From Cochliopodium minus (lineage: Eukaryota > Discosea > Himatismenida > Cochliopodiidae), in assembly GCA_024220525.1 (NCBI GenBank), contig JAMYWO010000214.1:21953-42603 (forward strand): a stretch of DNA of 20,651 bases. The letters run 5' to 3'. The stretch's first letter is position 1. Every line of letters starts with the position of its first letter. Positions 1 to 8,742 of this stretch are shown here, in pieces. Both the position numbers and the translations under genes were made by a program. The notes beneath the pieces were generated by a model. That model ran no database searches and was not told where the DNA came from. It worked only from the letters and a program-made list of their open reading frames with translations.

Positions 1-142
1 TTTTAATTATTTTAATTATTTTAATTATTTTAATTATTTTAATTATTTTAATTATTTTAATTATTTTAATTATTTTTTAATTTTAATTATTTTAATTATT
101 TTAATTGTTTTTTAATTTTAATTATTTTAATTATTTTAATTA
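1..142. repeat. AT-only tandem nonamer array at the left edge
   Basis: The window opens with about eight uninterrupted copies of the nonamer TTTTAATTA. Irregular, partly expanded copies follow to about 142. No coding potential is visible. It could be intergenic satellite-like sequence or simply where an assembly ended, because repeats like this often terminate contigs. Nothing telomere-like (G-rich) is seen. Confidence 0.85.
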
Positions 143-697
143 ATTTATTTTTAACAAAACTTTATTTTTTAAAATCTCCGTACATTATTTTTAATAGTTT
201 TATTTCAGTCAAAATTTTTTTAATTACAATAACAAAAAGGAAATTTTTTTCTTTTTTAATACATTCACATATTAAAAAAGAAAAAATACCTCCAGACACA
301 TATTTTTAACACGATAAAAAAATGATTCATCTCTATATTGGAGATATATCTTCAAATATACAATTGATATGTACATACAGTGTATGGTGATTCGCATAAT
401 TATGCAAATTATTTTTCCTTATGAACTTTATCAATAAACTTTATTTATCAATAAACTTTATTTAATTTATTTTAATATTTTATTTTTTATTTTTTTTTAT
501 TTAAATTTTAATTTATTTTATTTTAATTTATTAAGATATTTTATTAATTAATTTTTTTTAATTATTAATTTATTTTAAATTTAAATATTATTATTCATTT
601 TTTATTTTTTTAATTTTAATTTTAATTTATTTTAATATTTAATTCAAATTTCAATTCTTTAAATTTTTGTTTTAATTAATTTTATTTTTAAATTTAT
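143..697. other. Unassigned AT-rich stretch with a less biased patch at 280-420
   Basis: Most of this stretch is T/A low complexity. The patch 280-420 has more balanced composition. On the minus strand it gives a short open stretch between a possible acceptor (TTTGAAG, near 350) and a possible donor (CTGGAG then GTATTT, near 290). If real it could be a further exon of the CID gene to the right, whose last certain exon ends in phase 0 at 734. The predicted residues match nothing I recognise, so I do not call it. Confidence 0.4.
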
Positions 698-2011
698 TCA
701 CATGTGAATTTTAATTTCAATTTTAATTTTTACCTTGACATCAACAGATTTATAAACAGTAGAAGAAGGAAGAACAACATTAGGATGATGAGACAAAGAA
801 GGAGGAGAAGAAGGAGAAGGAGAAGTGGTGAGGCTACGAGGAGGGGTGTCTTGTTTGGAACTGAGAGAGTTGATTTTGAGGTAAATTGATTCGATGATGC
901 CTGCGTCGATGATGTTTCTGTCTTTCCAGATGTTCAACAACTTTTTGACTAACTCTCTTTTGTCTGTCTTTGGGTTTGGTGCTGGCAACTTTCCTTTTTG
1001 GACAAAAAAAAAAAAATTTAAAAAAAAATAAAATGCAATATTGATCAATAAAAATAAAAATAGATACAAAATAAAATAAAATTATTTTTTAAAAAAAGAA
1101 ATTAAAAAAATTAAAAAATAAAACAAAGAATATAAATGAAACAATTATCCAAAAAATTAAAAATTAAAATAACAAAAAATTAAAGTAAAAATAAATATAA
1201 TGTGAAAATAAAATTAAAAAATTTTTAAATAAAAAATAAACAAATAAATTAATGAAAATCAAAAATTAAAATGAGAAGATGTATTTTAAAAAAAATTTTT
1301 TTGAAGAAAATAAACAAGAGCTAAATTGAAATCATATCTTTTATTGTTTATTTACCTTGTTTATAAGCTTCATTGATTTGAGAAAAACAATTGACGATGA
1401 CGGAGTGGAGAACCTTGGAGAACTCTTGTATGTATGGAGGATATTTCTTTCTTGCGCTTTGCATTACGTCATTCACAAGGTAAAGAATTGTGATTTTATT
1501 GTCTGGAGATGCTAATTTTTTTTTTAAATTAAAAAAAATTAAAAAATAATGAAGGAAAATGTTGTTCGAATGAAGAAAATGTTGTGAGATTTGAATCATT
1601 ACTGAAAAAAAAATTATATATTCAAAATTAATTCCTTTATCATTTCAATCTTTTATTAATTATTTTTCATTCACCAAATTTTAATTTATCATTCATTCTT
1701 CTTTAATCTTTTTTTTTTTCTTACCTTCATTTATACATTTTTCGAATATTTTCACTGCTTCCACATTCTTCCTTTTATGGAACATGAGCCAATATGATGA
1801 TCCTGATAATTCATAAGAAAAAAAATATTGTATGATTAAATTGGAGGCTTATAAATTAATTTTGGGTCAATTATATCAATATTTATAGATCCTATCATTA
1901 TGCATTTAGAAATATTTTTAATTTTTCTTGAGTTTATATACCCTGTATACTATCTTGAGCAACAGTTAATTTTGATAATCTTTCTATCAATTCTTCCCTA
2001 AATTCTGACAT
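698..2011 (-). CDS. CID-domain protein, RPRD1/Rtt103-like RNA polymerase II CTD binder
   Basis: Four minus-strand exons join in phase: 2011-1942, 1802-1725, 1511-1356 and 993 to either a donor at 734 or an in-frame stop at 698-700 (199 residues if read to the stop). Residues 1-130 read as a CTD-interacting domain. It starts MSEFREELIERLSKL, with the hallmark core ILYLVNDVMQSARKK and the closing helix VKKLLNIWKDRNI, matching the order in human RPRD1A/B and yeast Rtt103. Those family members bind phosphorylated RNA polymerase II C-terminal repeats and act in CTD dephosphorylation (RPRD1) or termination (Rtt103). A Ser/Pro-rich linker (TSPSPSSPPSLS) follows. The RPRD coiled coil is not visible, so the true C-terminus may lie in an unseen exon below 698. 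The start is the first ATG in the CID frame. The family call is firm, but orthology within CID proteins is less certain. Confidence 0.85.
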
Positions 2012-2150
2012 TTCTTGATTATAAAGAGTTTAATTCCAAATTTTTTTTTAATTTTGTCTATTTATTTTGACAATTCACAAAATTTGAAAAATACTTTTAG
2101 TTTGATGTTTCTGACCATAATACAAATATAAATTTGAAAAAATCTTTGTA
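2012..2150. other. Intergenic spacer between two minus-strand genes
   Basis: These 139 bases lie between the stop of the two-pass membrane gene and the ATG of the CID gene. The spacer must hold the 3' end of one and the promoter of the other. I see no distinct motif in it. Confidence 0.5.
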
Positions 2151-3208
2151 TTAGTTGACATAATTAGGATTATAAGGAGGTGGACGAACAAATCCTTGAT
2201 CATTTCGATTATTTTTATCTCCAAGAGGATTATTTGGATTCGTTTGATCATTAACTGAAGGAGCAGGTGTGTAATTGGGATCATTATTTTTTTTTAAGTG
2301 ATGATCATAAATATAATCTTCTTTTGACTCGTTATTTGTTGTCCCATTGTGATTTGATAGAGATACCCTTATGAAATTGACTAAACATCCAATGAATACC
2401 AAAAAGAGTGCAATGCTGATGGCTATCAATACATATGCAGTTATCTTTACATCATTATAGGGTTTGGTTATGTATGAATTGCCCTAATAATGAATTTCAT
2501 AAAGTTTTGAAAGTGAATCTTGTTTGGTTATGAGGTTATATTGAAAATAAAAATAAAATGGATGAATTCTTTTCTGACCTTTGGATAATTATAGATTAAA
2601 TATGTCCCATACTCCCAATTTTGGATAAGAATCTGATTTTGGAGATGTGAAACAATCGATTGGTCTGTCATATAATGAAGCATTATTCTGAAATCCTATT
2701 GCCACCTCATTATCAACAGAATAGACTTGATATGCTGCATTTCCTTGCATTGATTTCGTTTCGCCATTTTTATATATCACTACAGGGAAGATTGTCATAT
2801 ATCCTAGGGTTATATTGGGAAAGATTGAATCATCTATTTCAAATCTTGTAATATATTTTTGAAATGATCAAATTATGATAACAATAATAATAAATTATGA
2901 AACGATCAAATTAGGAAATATTCCAAAATATTCAAAACTATGTTTATAGAAGAGATAAATTTATTTTTACTTTATTTATCAAATTTACCATCTCCATATC
3001 TCAATACATTCACATAATTACTTTGGCCAGATGATATGTTGCATTTGGCATAGTACCATGTAGAATCAGGTGGAATGGGCTCTTTGGAGGTTTTCAATCT
3101 TATCACGCCGCCTATCAAGAAAGCAAAACTAATTATCAAAGCAAACATCATGCACATTACCAAGCACATTTGCTTTGAGGATTTCTTTTGTTGGTTGCTC
3201 GTCTCCAT
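2151..3208 (-). CDS. Two-pass membrane protein with glycosylatable loop and PPxY tail
   Basis: Three exons: 3208-2989, 2833-2579 and 2483-2151, about 268 residues. The N-terminus is short and basic (QQKKSSKQ), followed by a hydrophobic segment at about residues 14-37. Then comes a polar loop of about 125 residues with three N-glycosylation sequons (NIS, NIT, NAS). A second membrane segment follows (YVLIAISIALFLVFIGCLV). A hydrophilic Asn/Pro-rich tail carries the PPPY motif six residues before the C-terminus. The layout suggests N-in/C-in topology with the loop outside or in the lumen. PPxY motifs bind WW domains, for example of NEDD4-type ligases, so trafficking control by ubiquitin is a reasonable inference. 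Exon 2 needs one base removed from the A4 run at 2619-2622 to keep frame into its AAG/GTCAG donor. Otherwise a weaker GTATGG donor must be used. I do not recognise the family. Confidence 0.75.
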
Positions 3209-3505
3209 TTTATTAATTTTTTTTTTTTAAAAATTTTAAAACTATTTTTTCAAATTTGATTAAAAACAAAATTAATCGCTGAATTTGAAGAATTCCAAAC
3301 TTTATTTTTCAATCTTAGCACTAAAAAAAAAATTAAATTCAAAACTATGTTTCATTTTTAAAATTAAATAAAAGTAGTAATAATAACTTGCTGATTGTTG
3401 GCAATTTTGGAATATTAAAGGAACAGGAAAGAATGATAAAGGAGAAAGTAAACAAATTTGTTTCATTTTGATAAAATTTTAAAATTATTTTGAACTTCCA
3501 ATAAG
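3209..3505. promoter_or_regulatory. Divergent intergenic region
   Basis: This AT-rich region separates the minus-strand membrane gene (ATG at 3208) from plus-strand coding sequence. It presumably carries both promoters. No TATA-like or other motif stands out from the background composition. A stretch at 3420-3447 (GAACAGGAAAGAATG onward) looks exon-like and could precede the small frame at 3506, but it is too short to call. Confidence 0.35.
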
Positions 3506-3610
3506 ATGGATTCAAATTTTAAAAGAATCGTTCAAATTTACTTAAAACAACAATTGTTTAAGAGTGGAATTGAAATAGGAAACTTTGAAGTTACAAGAGT
3601 TCTTGACTAA
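3506..3610 (+). CDS. Possible 34-residue small protein or terminal exon
   Basis: An ATG frame of 35 codons ends with TAA at 3608-3610. It predicts a mixed-composition peptide starting MDSNFKRIVQIYLKQQ and ending FEVTRVLD, unlike the Lys/Asn/Ile/Phe-only frames that come from the introns. A canonical acceptor (CCAATAAG) sits directly before the ATG. A short exon-like piece at 3420-3447 with a GTAAAC donor could feed into it, so it may be the last exon of a small spliced gene. I recognise no family, and a chance open frame cannot be excluded. Confidence 0.3.
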   Translation: MDSNFKRIVQIYLKQQLFKSGIEIGNFEVTRVLD

Positions 3611-3715
3611 AAAATATTTGATTTAAAGATAAATTTTTTAAAAATTTTTAACTGAGAAAATTCATAACAGAAAAAAATTTTCAAAATAAAAAAAAATTTG
3701 AAATAGAAAATTCAA

Positions 3716-6700
3716 ATGAACACTAACAATATCAATAACATCAACAAGAATTTGATCATAAAGAAGAAAGATCAGGATGGGAAATATAAAATTACTTTCA
3801 AAAAAGATTCCAGTGGCAATAATGAAAAGAATGGAAATACAAAGGGAGAAAGCAAGAATAAAGGGAATTTAAATGTCAATGATAAAGGTAAAATTAAAAT
3901 TTATATAAATTTATTTTAAATTTAAAGTGGGATGCAAAAATTAATTTGATAGAAAATGATCATTTGCACATTAATTAGAATATGATCCATTTTATCTTTT
4001 GATGGCAGAGGGGAATTTTTTTATATTTTTTATTTATGCTATATAAAGCGATAATTATAACTTCAAAAGCTTGATTGATTAATCATCATTAAGATCCAGT
4101 TGGATGGATAATAATTTTCTACAACAAAGGATTACAAAATTTGAAAATTTTATAAATATTAGACGAAAATTAAGTGAATTAATATTTAAATTCGATTAAA
4201 TAATTGTTTAAAAGATAAACTCTTCTATATCATCAATTCATTCATTTATAAGATGAATTATATTTCGCCCTATTAAATAATAAATTTTTTTAATTTTCAT
4301 TCTGATTTGAATAAAAAAATTTTTTCATTAAAATCAATCAAATTTAATTATTAACAGACAAAAAGAAGAAAGAAATAATAATAAAGTATAGAGGTAATGT
4401 GGAGAAAACAAAGAAAATCTCCGAAATCCTTCAAGATTTGAGACCCAATAACTACGAAGAAATCAGCGAAAGAATTGAAAAGGTATTAATCAATAATTAA
4501 AATTAAAATTAAAATTAAAATAATTAATCAAAAAAATTTTTCAGACTTTTTAAAATTGAAACAATAAATAAAATGAGATTAATATTCTTCCAAATGAAAA
4601 ATATTAATTAGATTTAAAATTAAAAATATATTTTAAACAAAAAAAAAATTTTAAAGAAATTTAAAGAAATATTTTTAAAAATTTCTTTTAAAATATTCAA
4701 TAAATTTACAAAAAAAAAAATTTAAATTTTTAAAAAACAAATTTTTTGAAGGTAGGAATAAACACTGTGGAACTCATACAAGACGCCTCTAGAGTGATCT
4801 TCGAGCACGCCATCTTAGAAGAGGACCATTGCATCACATACTCTCAGTTGTGCATCCGTCTCAATGAAAGGGTGGGAGGAATCAAATACTTTGAGTCCAA
4901 TGATGTCGAGCGTGAGGCTACTGTTAAGAAGCAGCTTCGAGAGTCTTGTGAGACTTACATCGACAAGTTATTAGAGAGTAAATCTGGTAACAAAATTTTT
5001 TCACCTTTTTTTATTTTTTATATTTTTTTTAAATTTAACATTTTTATTATTTTTTTTTAATTTTTTAATTGCATTAATTGCATTAATTTTTGTTTTTTGT
5101 TTTTTATTTTATTTTTTTAATTTTTTTTGAATTGTTTTGTTTTTTGTTTTTGTTTTTTGTTTTTTTGTTTTTTGTTTTTTGTTTTTTATTTTATTTTTTT
5201 AATTTTTTTTTGAATTGTTTTGTAGGAAACAAAAACGAAAAATTGGATAGCATTTTTACTACTGTTAAATTTCTCGCAGAACTTTTCAAGCAAGAGTTTT
5301 TGGGACGTATGTTCATTCACAATTTCATCAAAAAACTCGAAAAAGGTAAAAAAATAAAATTTAAAAATAAAAAGAAATGAATAAATTTTTTAATTTAAAT
5401 TAAAAAAAATAAAAAATTAATAATCATGAATTAAAAAAAAATAAAAATTAATAATAATAAATCAAAAAATTATCAAAAATGAACAAAATAATTTTTTTAA
5501 AATAAAAATTAAAAACATTAACAAACAATTAATAAAAAATTTTATCAAATAAAGTAAAAAATTTGATAATAAAAAAATTAAAAATTTTTTTAAAATAAAA
5601 ATTAAAAAATTAAAAACTATGACAAAAATTTGATTTGTTAATAATAAAAAATAAAAAATTTAAAACTAATTTATTTTTAGCATCAGAAAAATTTCCTTCG
5701 GATTGTTGTGAAGCAATTTGCAAAATGTTAGTTAACGTAGGAAATTTGCTTGATACAGGCAACTTCACAACTTGGGTTGACGAATACTTCAAATTGTTGA
5801 GGTCAAAGACTCACGACGTCTCCAAAAATGTCCGCACTATGATTGACCATCTTCTTTTGTTGAGAAAAAACAATTGGGTTAACAATGATAGAAATTATAG
5901 TAACAATAAAAATAAAAAAACTAAAAAGGTTGTGGTTGTCAAGAAAAAAGAATCTGTAAAAATATTTTTTATTTTTTTTTGTTTCTTTTCTTTTGGTTTT
6001 TTGTTTTTTGTTTTTTTGTTTTTATTTTTTATTTTTTATTTTTTATTTCAAATTTATATTTTTTATTTTTACATTTTACAACATTACATTTTACATATTA
6101 ATTGTCATTATATGTTTGTTTTTTTTTGTTTATTTTACATTTTTTCATTTTTTTATTTTTATTTATTTTTTTGTTCAGAACTCCAATAACGACCAAAACA
6201 ATGGAAATAACCACGAAAACCCTACTAAAACCAACTTTGACCCATCTTCCAGAATTTTCAATCCCTCCAACAACAACAATTACCAACAAAACAATAAATA
6301 CAACAATTATAATAATTATAATGAAAACAATAATGGTAAAATTGAGAAAAAAAAAATTTTAGTTTTTAATATTTTTATTTTTTTTCTATTGTTTTCCAAA
6401 AATTTTTTTTTAAAAGTTTTTATTTAGAAAAAAAAAAGTTTTTATTTTGTTTTATTTTTACTTTTTATTTAAGAATTTTCTTCAAATTTCATTTTTAATG
6501 TGATCTAAATTTTTTAAATTAAATTCTTTGTTTTATTTTAAAAAAAAGGATACAATAATAATTATAATTACAACAATTTTGGCCAAAATCCAAACAACCC
6601 TAACAACAACGCCAATAACAATATCAACAACAACAAACCTTCCTTGACCGCGGAACTTCCCAAGCGAGAGAAAAAGATCCTCTTCAGTGTAAACAAGGAG

Positions 6701-6802
6701 GGCAAAGTCTTCACTGGCTCTTCTTCTCCTAACGGTGAACTAAATGTTGGGAACTCTGTTTCTACTTCTCCATCTTCAAACGAAAATGAGAAACAAAATT
6801 AA
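3716..6802 (+). CDS. MIF4G-domain protein, eIF4G-like translation factor
   Basis: Seven exons: 3716-3887, 4358-4482, 4752-4986, 5226-5345, 5681-5955, 6179-6335 and 6549-6802. They total 1338 nt, exactly 446 codons. Residues 1-70 are Asn/Lys-rich. Residues about 71-284 form a MIF4G HEAT-repeat domain. It has the family opening KISEILQDLRPNNYEEISERI, then ELIQDASRVIFEHAILEEDHCITYSQLC, FLAELFKQEFLGRMFIHNFI and a final helical pair ending in LLLLRKNNW. In eIF4G this domain binds eIF4A and RNA. The rest is an Asn/Tyr-rich low-complexity tail ending in a short charged segment (KREKKILFSVNKEGKVF). At 445 residues it is far shorter than animal or yeast eIF4G. No clear eIF4E-binding site (YxxxxL plus hydrophobic) or MA3 domain is seen, so it could also be a PAIP1- or eIFiso4G-like protein. 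The start follows an A-rich leader. Confidence 0.85.
3888..4357 (+). other. Intron 1 of the MIF4G gene, long and compositionally mixed
   Basis: At 470 nt this is the longest intron in the window. Unlike the others it is not a plain T/A repeat: 3925-4250 has mixed composition, including TTTTGATGGCAGAGGGG near 4002. No frame on either strand gives a convincing exon. It could hide a small RNA or an alternative first exon. I see nothing identifiable. Confidence 0.5.
5346..5680 (+). other. Intron 4 of the MIF4G gene
   Basis: This 335-nt intron is made almost entirely of A/T with AAAATTAAAAA-like units. It runs from a GTAAAA donor to a TTTTTAG acceptor. Nothing else is visible. Confidence 0.75.
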
Positions 6803-6928
6803 ATTCTTTTTTTAAATTTTTTTTAAAAAAAAAAGTAAAAAATTTTGTTTAAACAAATTTATTTTTTTTGAATTAATTTTATATGAAATTATTTTAATTT
6901 TAAATTATAAAATATTTAAAAAAAAAAA
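6803..6928. other. Short intergenic spacer
   Basis: These 126 AT-rich bases lie between the MIF4G stop and the LYRM9-like ATG on the same strand. The spacer ends in a run of A directly before the ATG, as at several other starts in this window. Confidence 0.5.
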
Positions 6929-7202
6929 ATGTCAACCAAAATAAAGGTTATCAGATTGTATAGGGATATCATGAAGAATATCAAAAAATTGCCAACTGAA
7001 TCACAACAATATTATAAAAATCATACAAGGGAACATTTCTTCGCATACGTATATAAAATTAAATATATCAATTATAACGAATATCAAACACTATATCCCT
7101 TTATTATAGTATAATGAGACTAATGAAGAATTGATTAATAATCTATTGGAAAGAGGAATTGAAAAAAGAGACTGGATAATTAATAAATATGCAAATAAAT
7201 AA
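6929..7202 (+). CDS. LYR-motif protein, LYRM9-like
   Basis: Two exons, 6929-7048 and 7110-7202, separated by a 61-nt intron, encode 70 residues. The LYR motif sits at residues 9-11 (IRLYRDIMK). It is followed by KKLPTESQQYYKNHTREHF, then after the splice NETNEELINNLLERGIEKRDWI and the closing NKY. Length, the LP..QQ.YK block and the final DWI.NKY match animal LYRM9 closely. LYR proteins are small helical mitochondrial proteins. Many bind the acyl carrier protein and help assemble respiratory complexes or deliver Fe-S clusters, while LYRM9 itself is poorly characterised. The splice (TAC then GTATAT; TTATAG then TAT) keeps phase 0. The gene implies a mitochondrion or related organelle. Confidence 0.88.
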
Positions 7203-7711
7203 AGCAAAAATTGATATCACATCAAAATTTATTGTTTCCAATGGGTGATAGGGCTTTTTGATAATCCATTTATTGGATATTCTTTTGAAATCTGAACTTT
7301 ATTTCAAAAAAAAAACTTCTCCAACATTTTCGCTGCCCATGTATAAATCTACCTTAATTTTTTTTAGATTAGGTTCTCTTCACTTTAAACCTTTATTTAT
7401 TTCTCTTTTGTCTTTTTTGGTTTTATAGATGAAGTTTTTCTATTCATGTTCTTTTTATCAAACAACAAGTTTTCTACTTTCTTGAAGCCTTCATTTGCTT
7501 TCTTTTCTTTTTTACAGAGGCAAAGTACGAAAAGTCTAGATTGAACGTTCAATCCATAAGTTTCGCTTTTAATTATTAAAAACTATTTCCTTAGACTTTT
7601 GTTAGCGGATATCAAACTTTTAACTAAACTTTTGTAAATTTTTAACTTTTCCATTCTAATCCGTTTTTAGTTTTTTTCAGATTTTTTGAATTTCTTTAGA
7701 GATAAAAAAAA
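7203..7711. other. Intergenic region with dispersed short repeats
   Basis: This 509-bp non-coding stretch is less AT-biased than the introns. It contains a 16-base word, ATTTATTGGATATTCT (7268-7283), found again exactly at 8643-8658. It also contains TTTGTTAGCGGATAT (7598-7612), found again at 8102-8116. A short exon-like piece follows a TTTTTACAG near 7519, but I cannot build a frame through it. No tRNA-like A and B boxes could be paired. Confidence 0.5.
7598..7612 (+). repeat. Direct repeat, copy 1 (TTTGTTAGCGGATAT)
   Basis: This 15-base word recurs exactly at 8102-8116, and similarity continues loosely for about 20 more bases (AAA..TTTT.ACTAA). In copy 2 the TAG is the stop codon of the small membrane protein. 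Copy 1 may be a relic of a duplicated gene end. Confidence 0.6.
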
Positions 7712-8109
7712 ATGAATCTCTTTTTGATCATTATTATAATCTTTATTTCTTCTATCTATTACATTTATAAGGTGTGATAATCCATCCCATTCATTATTCT
7801 TATTTTTATAATTGTCACTTTCTTTTTAAGAAATTTTTCTCCACAGATGATCCTTCCAAAATTACGAGGGTGGATGATGAATTGATAAACAAATTGAGAA
7901 ATATGATCAAAGAACAAAAGAGAGTAAAAAAATATTCACAAAATAAAAATCATATCATTATCTTCACTTTATTTTTATCATAGAGACATAAATATCCTTA
8001 TAAACATCATTATGAAATATTACATTTGAATACTAAAGATAATACTAATTTATTTAATTTTGAAATTTCACATTTTACTAGACATGTCCAAATATTACAA
8101 CTTTGTTAG
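7712..8109 (+). CDS. Small single-pass membrane protein, unknown
   Basis: Three exons, 7712-7771, 7831-7923 and 7984-8109, join in phase 0 throughout and give 92 residues. Residues 1-20 are a continuous hydrophobic segment (MNLFLIIIIIFISSIYYIYK), either a signal anchor or an uncleaved leader. A charged helix-like region follows (DDELINKLRNMIKEQKR), then a His/Tyr-rich C-terminal part (RHKYPYKHHYEILHL) ending in QILQLC and a TAG. The acceptor of intron 1 is the TTTTTAAG before 7831. The later CCACAG would break the frame. The stop lies inside a 15-base word repeated at 7598. I do not recognise the family. Its position after the LYR gene is suggestive of an organelle membrane role, but nothing more supports that. 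Confidence 0.6.
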
Positions 8110-8116
8110 CGGATAT
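8102..8116 (+). repeat. Direct repeat, copy 2 (TTTGTTAGCGGATAT)
   Basis: This is the second exact copy of the word at 7598-7612. It overlaps the stop of the 92-residue membrane protein and runs into its 3' flank. Confidence 0.6.
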
Positions 8117-8155
8117 AAAATTTTTACTAAGAAAATTTGAACTGTTGTAATATTN

Positions 8156-8162
8156 TTTATTT

Positions 8163-8199
<37 letters not shown>

Positions 8200-8293
8200 A
8201 CTTTTTATTTTTTATTTTTTATTTTTTATTTTATTTTTTATTTTTTATTTTTTAATTTTTATTATTTTTTATTTTTATTTTTATTTTATTCAT
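8156..8293. repeat. TTTTTTA heptamer microsatellite after an ambiguous base
   Basis: Near-perfect tandem TTTTTTA units, with occasional six-base and variant copies, start directly after the N at 8155. The N and the repeat together suggest an uncertain consensus or a collapsed repeat in the assembly. Confidence 0.8.
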
Positions 8294-8308
8294 TTTTAAC
8301 TATGTAGG

Positions 8309-8395
8309 CACTACCACAGAACTACAGACACCATAGACAAAGTTTCCAAGTCAGTGGGAGTGTGGGTCTTGCAGTTTGCCACACTTTCCTTTTTT
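8309..8395. other. GC-richer island, unassigned
   Basis: This stretch of about 87 bases starts GCACTACCACAGAACTACAG and ends GTTTGCCACACTTTCC. It stands out sharply from the AT background and is not part of any gene I can build. One plus frame stays open across it but becomes Phe-rich beyond. It begins just after TATGTAG, so it could be an isolated exon. Otherwise it may be a small non-coding RNA, because the internal GTGGGAGTGTGGGT and GCCACAC segments could partly pair. No snRNA, SRP RNA or tRNA hallmark was found. Confidence 0.4.
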
Positions 8396-8742
8396 TCTCT
8401 TTTATCCAACTTTCATTCCTTTTTTGGGGTCGAAGAAAATTGATTTTTTTTTTTTGATATAAAGATTTTTCTGTGAAATAAAATTAAAATAATTGAATTT
8501 TTTTTTTTCATAATAGTTTCAAAGGGTTGATTTTTACCTCAAAAATAAAATGAATAAAAGTTCCAAAATTTAATATTTCATTTTGAAAACAACATTAACA
8601 TCTGCAACTATTCCTTTCTTTTGGGATTTCTCTTGAGATTATATTTATTGGATATTCTAATTTAAAATTTTTTTTTTTTTACACAACAATTTAAATTTTG
8701 AGCCAAAAAAAAAACCGCCATTATTTGAGAAAAATAAAAAAA
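8396..8742. promoter_or_regulatory. Upstream region of the LRR gene
   Basis: This is an AT-rich non-coding stretch before the LRR start. It holds the second exact copy of ATTTATTGGATATTCT (8643-8658), 85 bases upstream of the ATG. The other copy is at 7268-7283. Its role is unknown; a promoter element is one possibility. Confidence 0.35.

Noticed and set aside
704-889. Plus-strand Arg-rich open frame
   Set aside because: It is the antisense of the Ser/Pro-rich linker of the CID gene, whose exon is supported by domain match and splice phase.
5090-5220. Phe-rich hydrophobic open frame that could look like a membrane protein
   Set aside because: It is T-rich intron sequence read as TTT/TTA codons. 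Splice sites flank it and the true frame skips it. The same holds for similar Phe-rich frames at 5993-6170, 10709-10940, 15778-15999, 17488-17796 and 17976-18161.
7519-7565. tRNA-like B box (GTTCAATCC) near 7539
   Set aside because: No matching A box, acceptor stem or anticodon arm could be built around it.
8309-8460. Possible spliceosomal snRNA with a U-rich Sm-like site
   Set aside because: None of the conserved U1, U2, U4, U5 or U6 words is present, so I leave the island unassigned.
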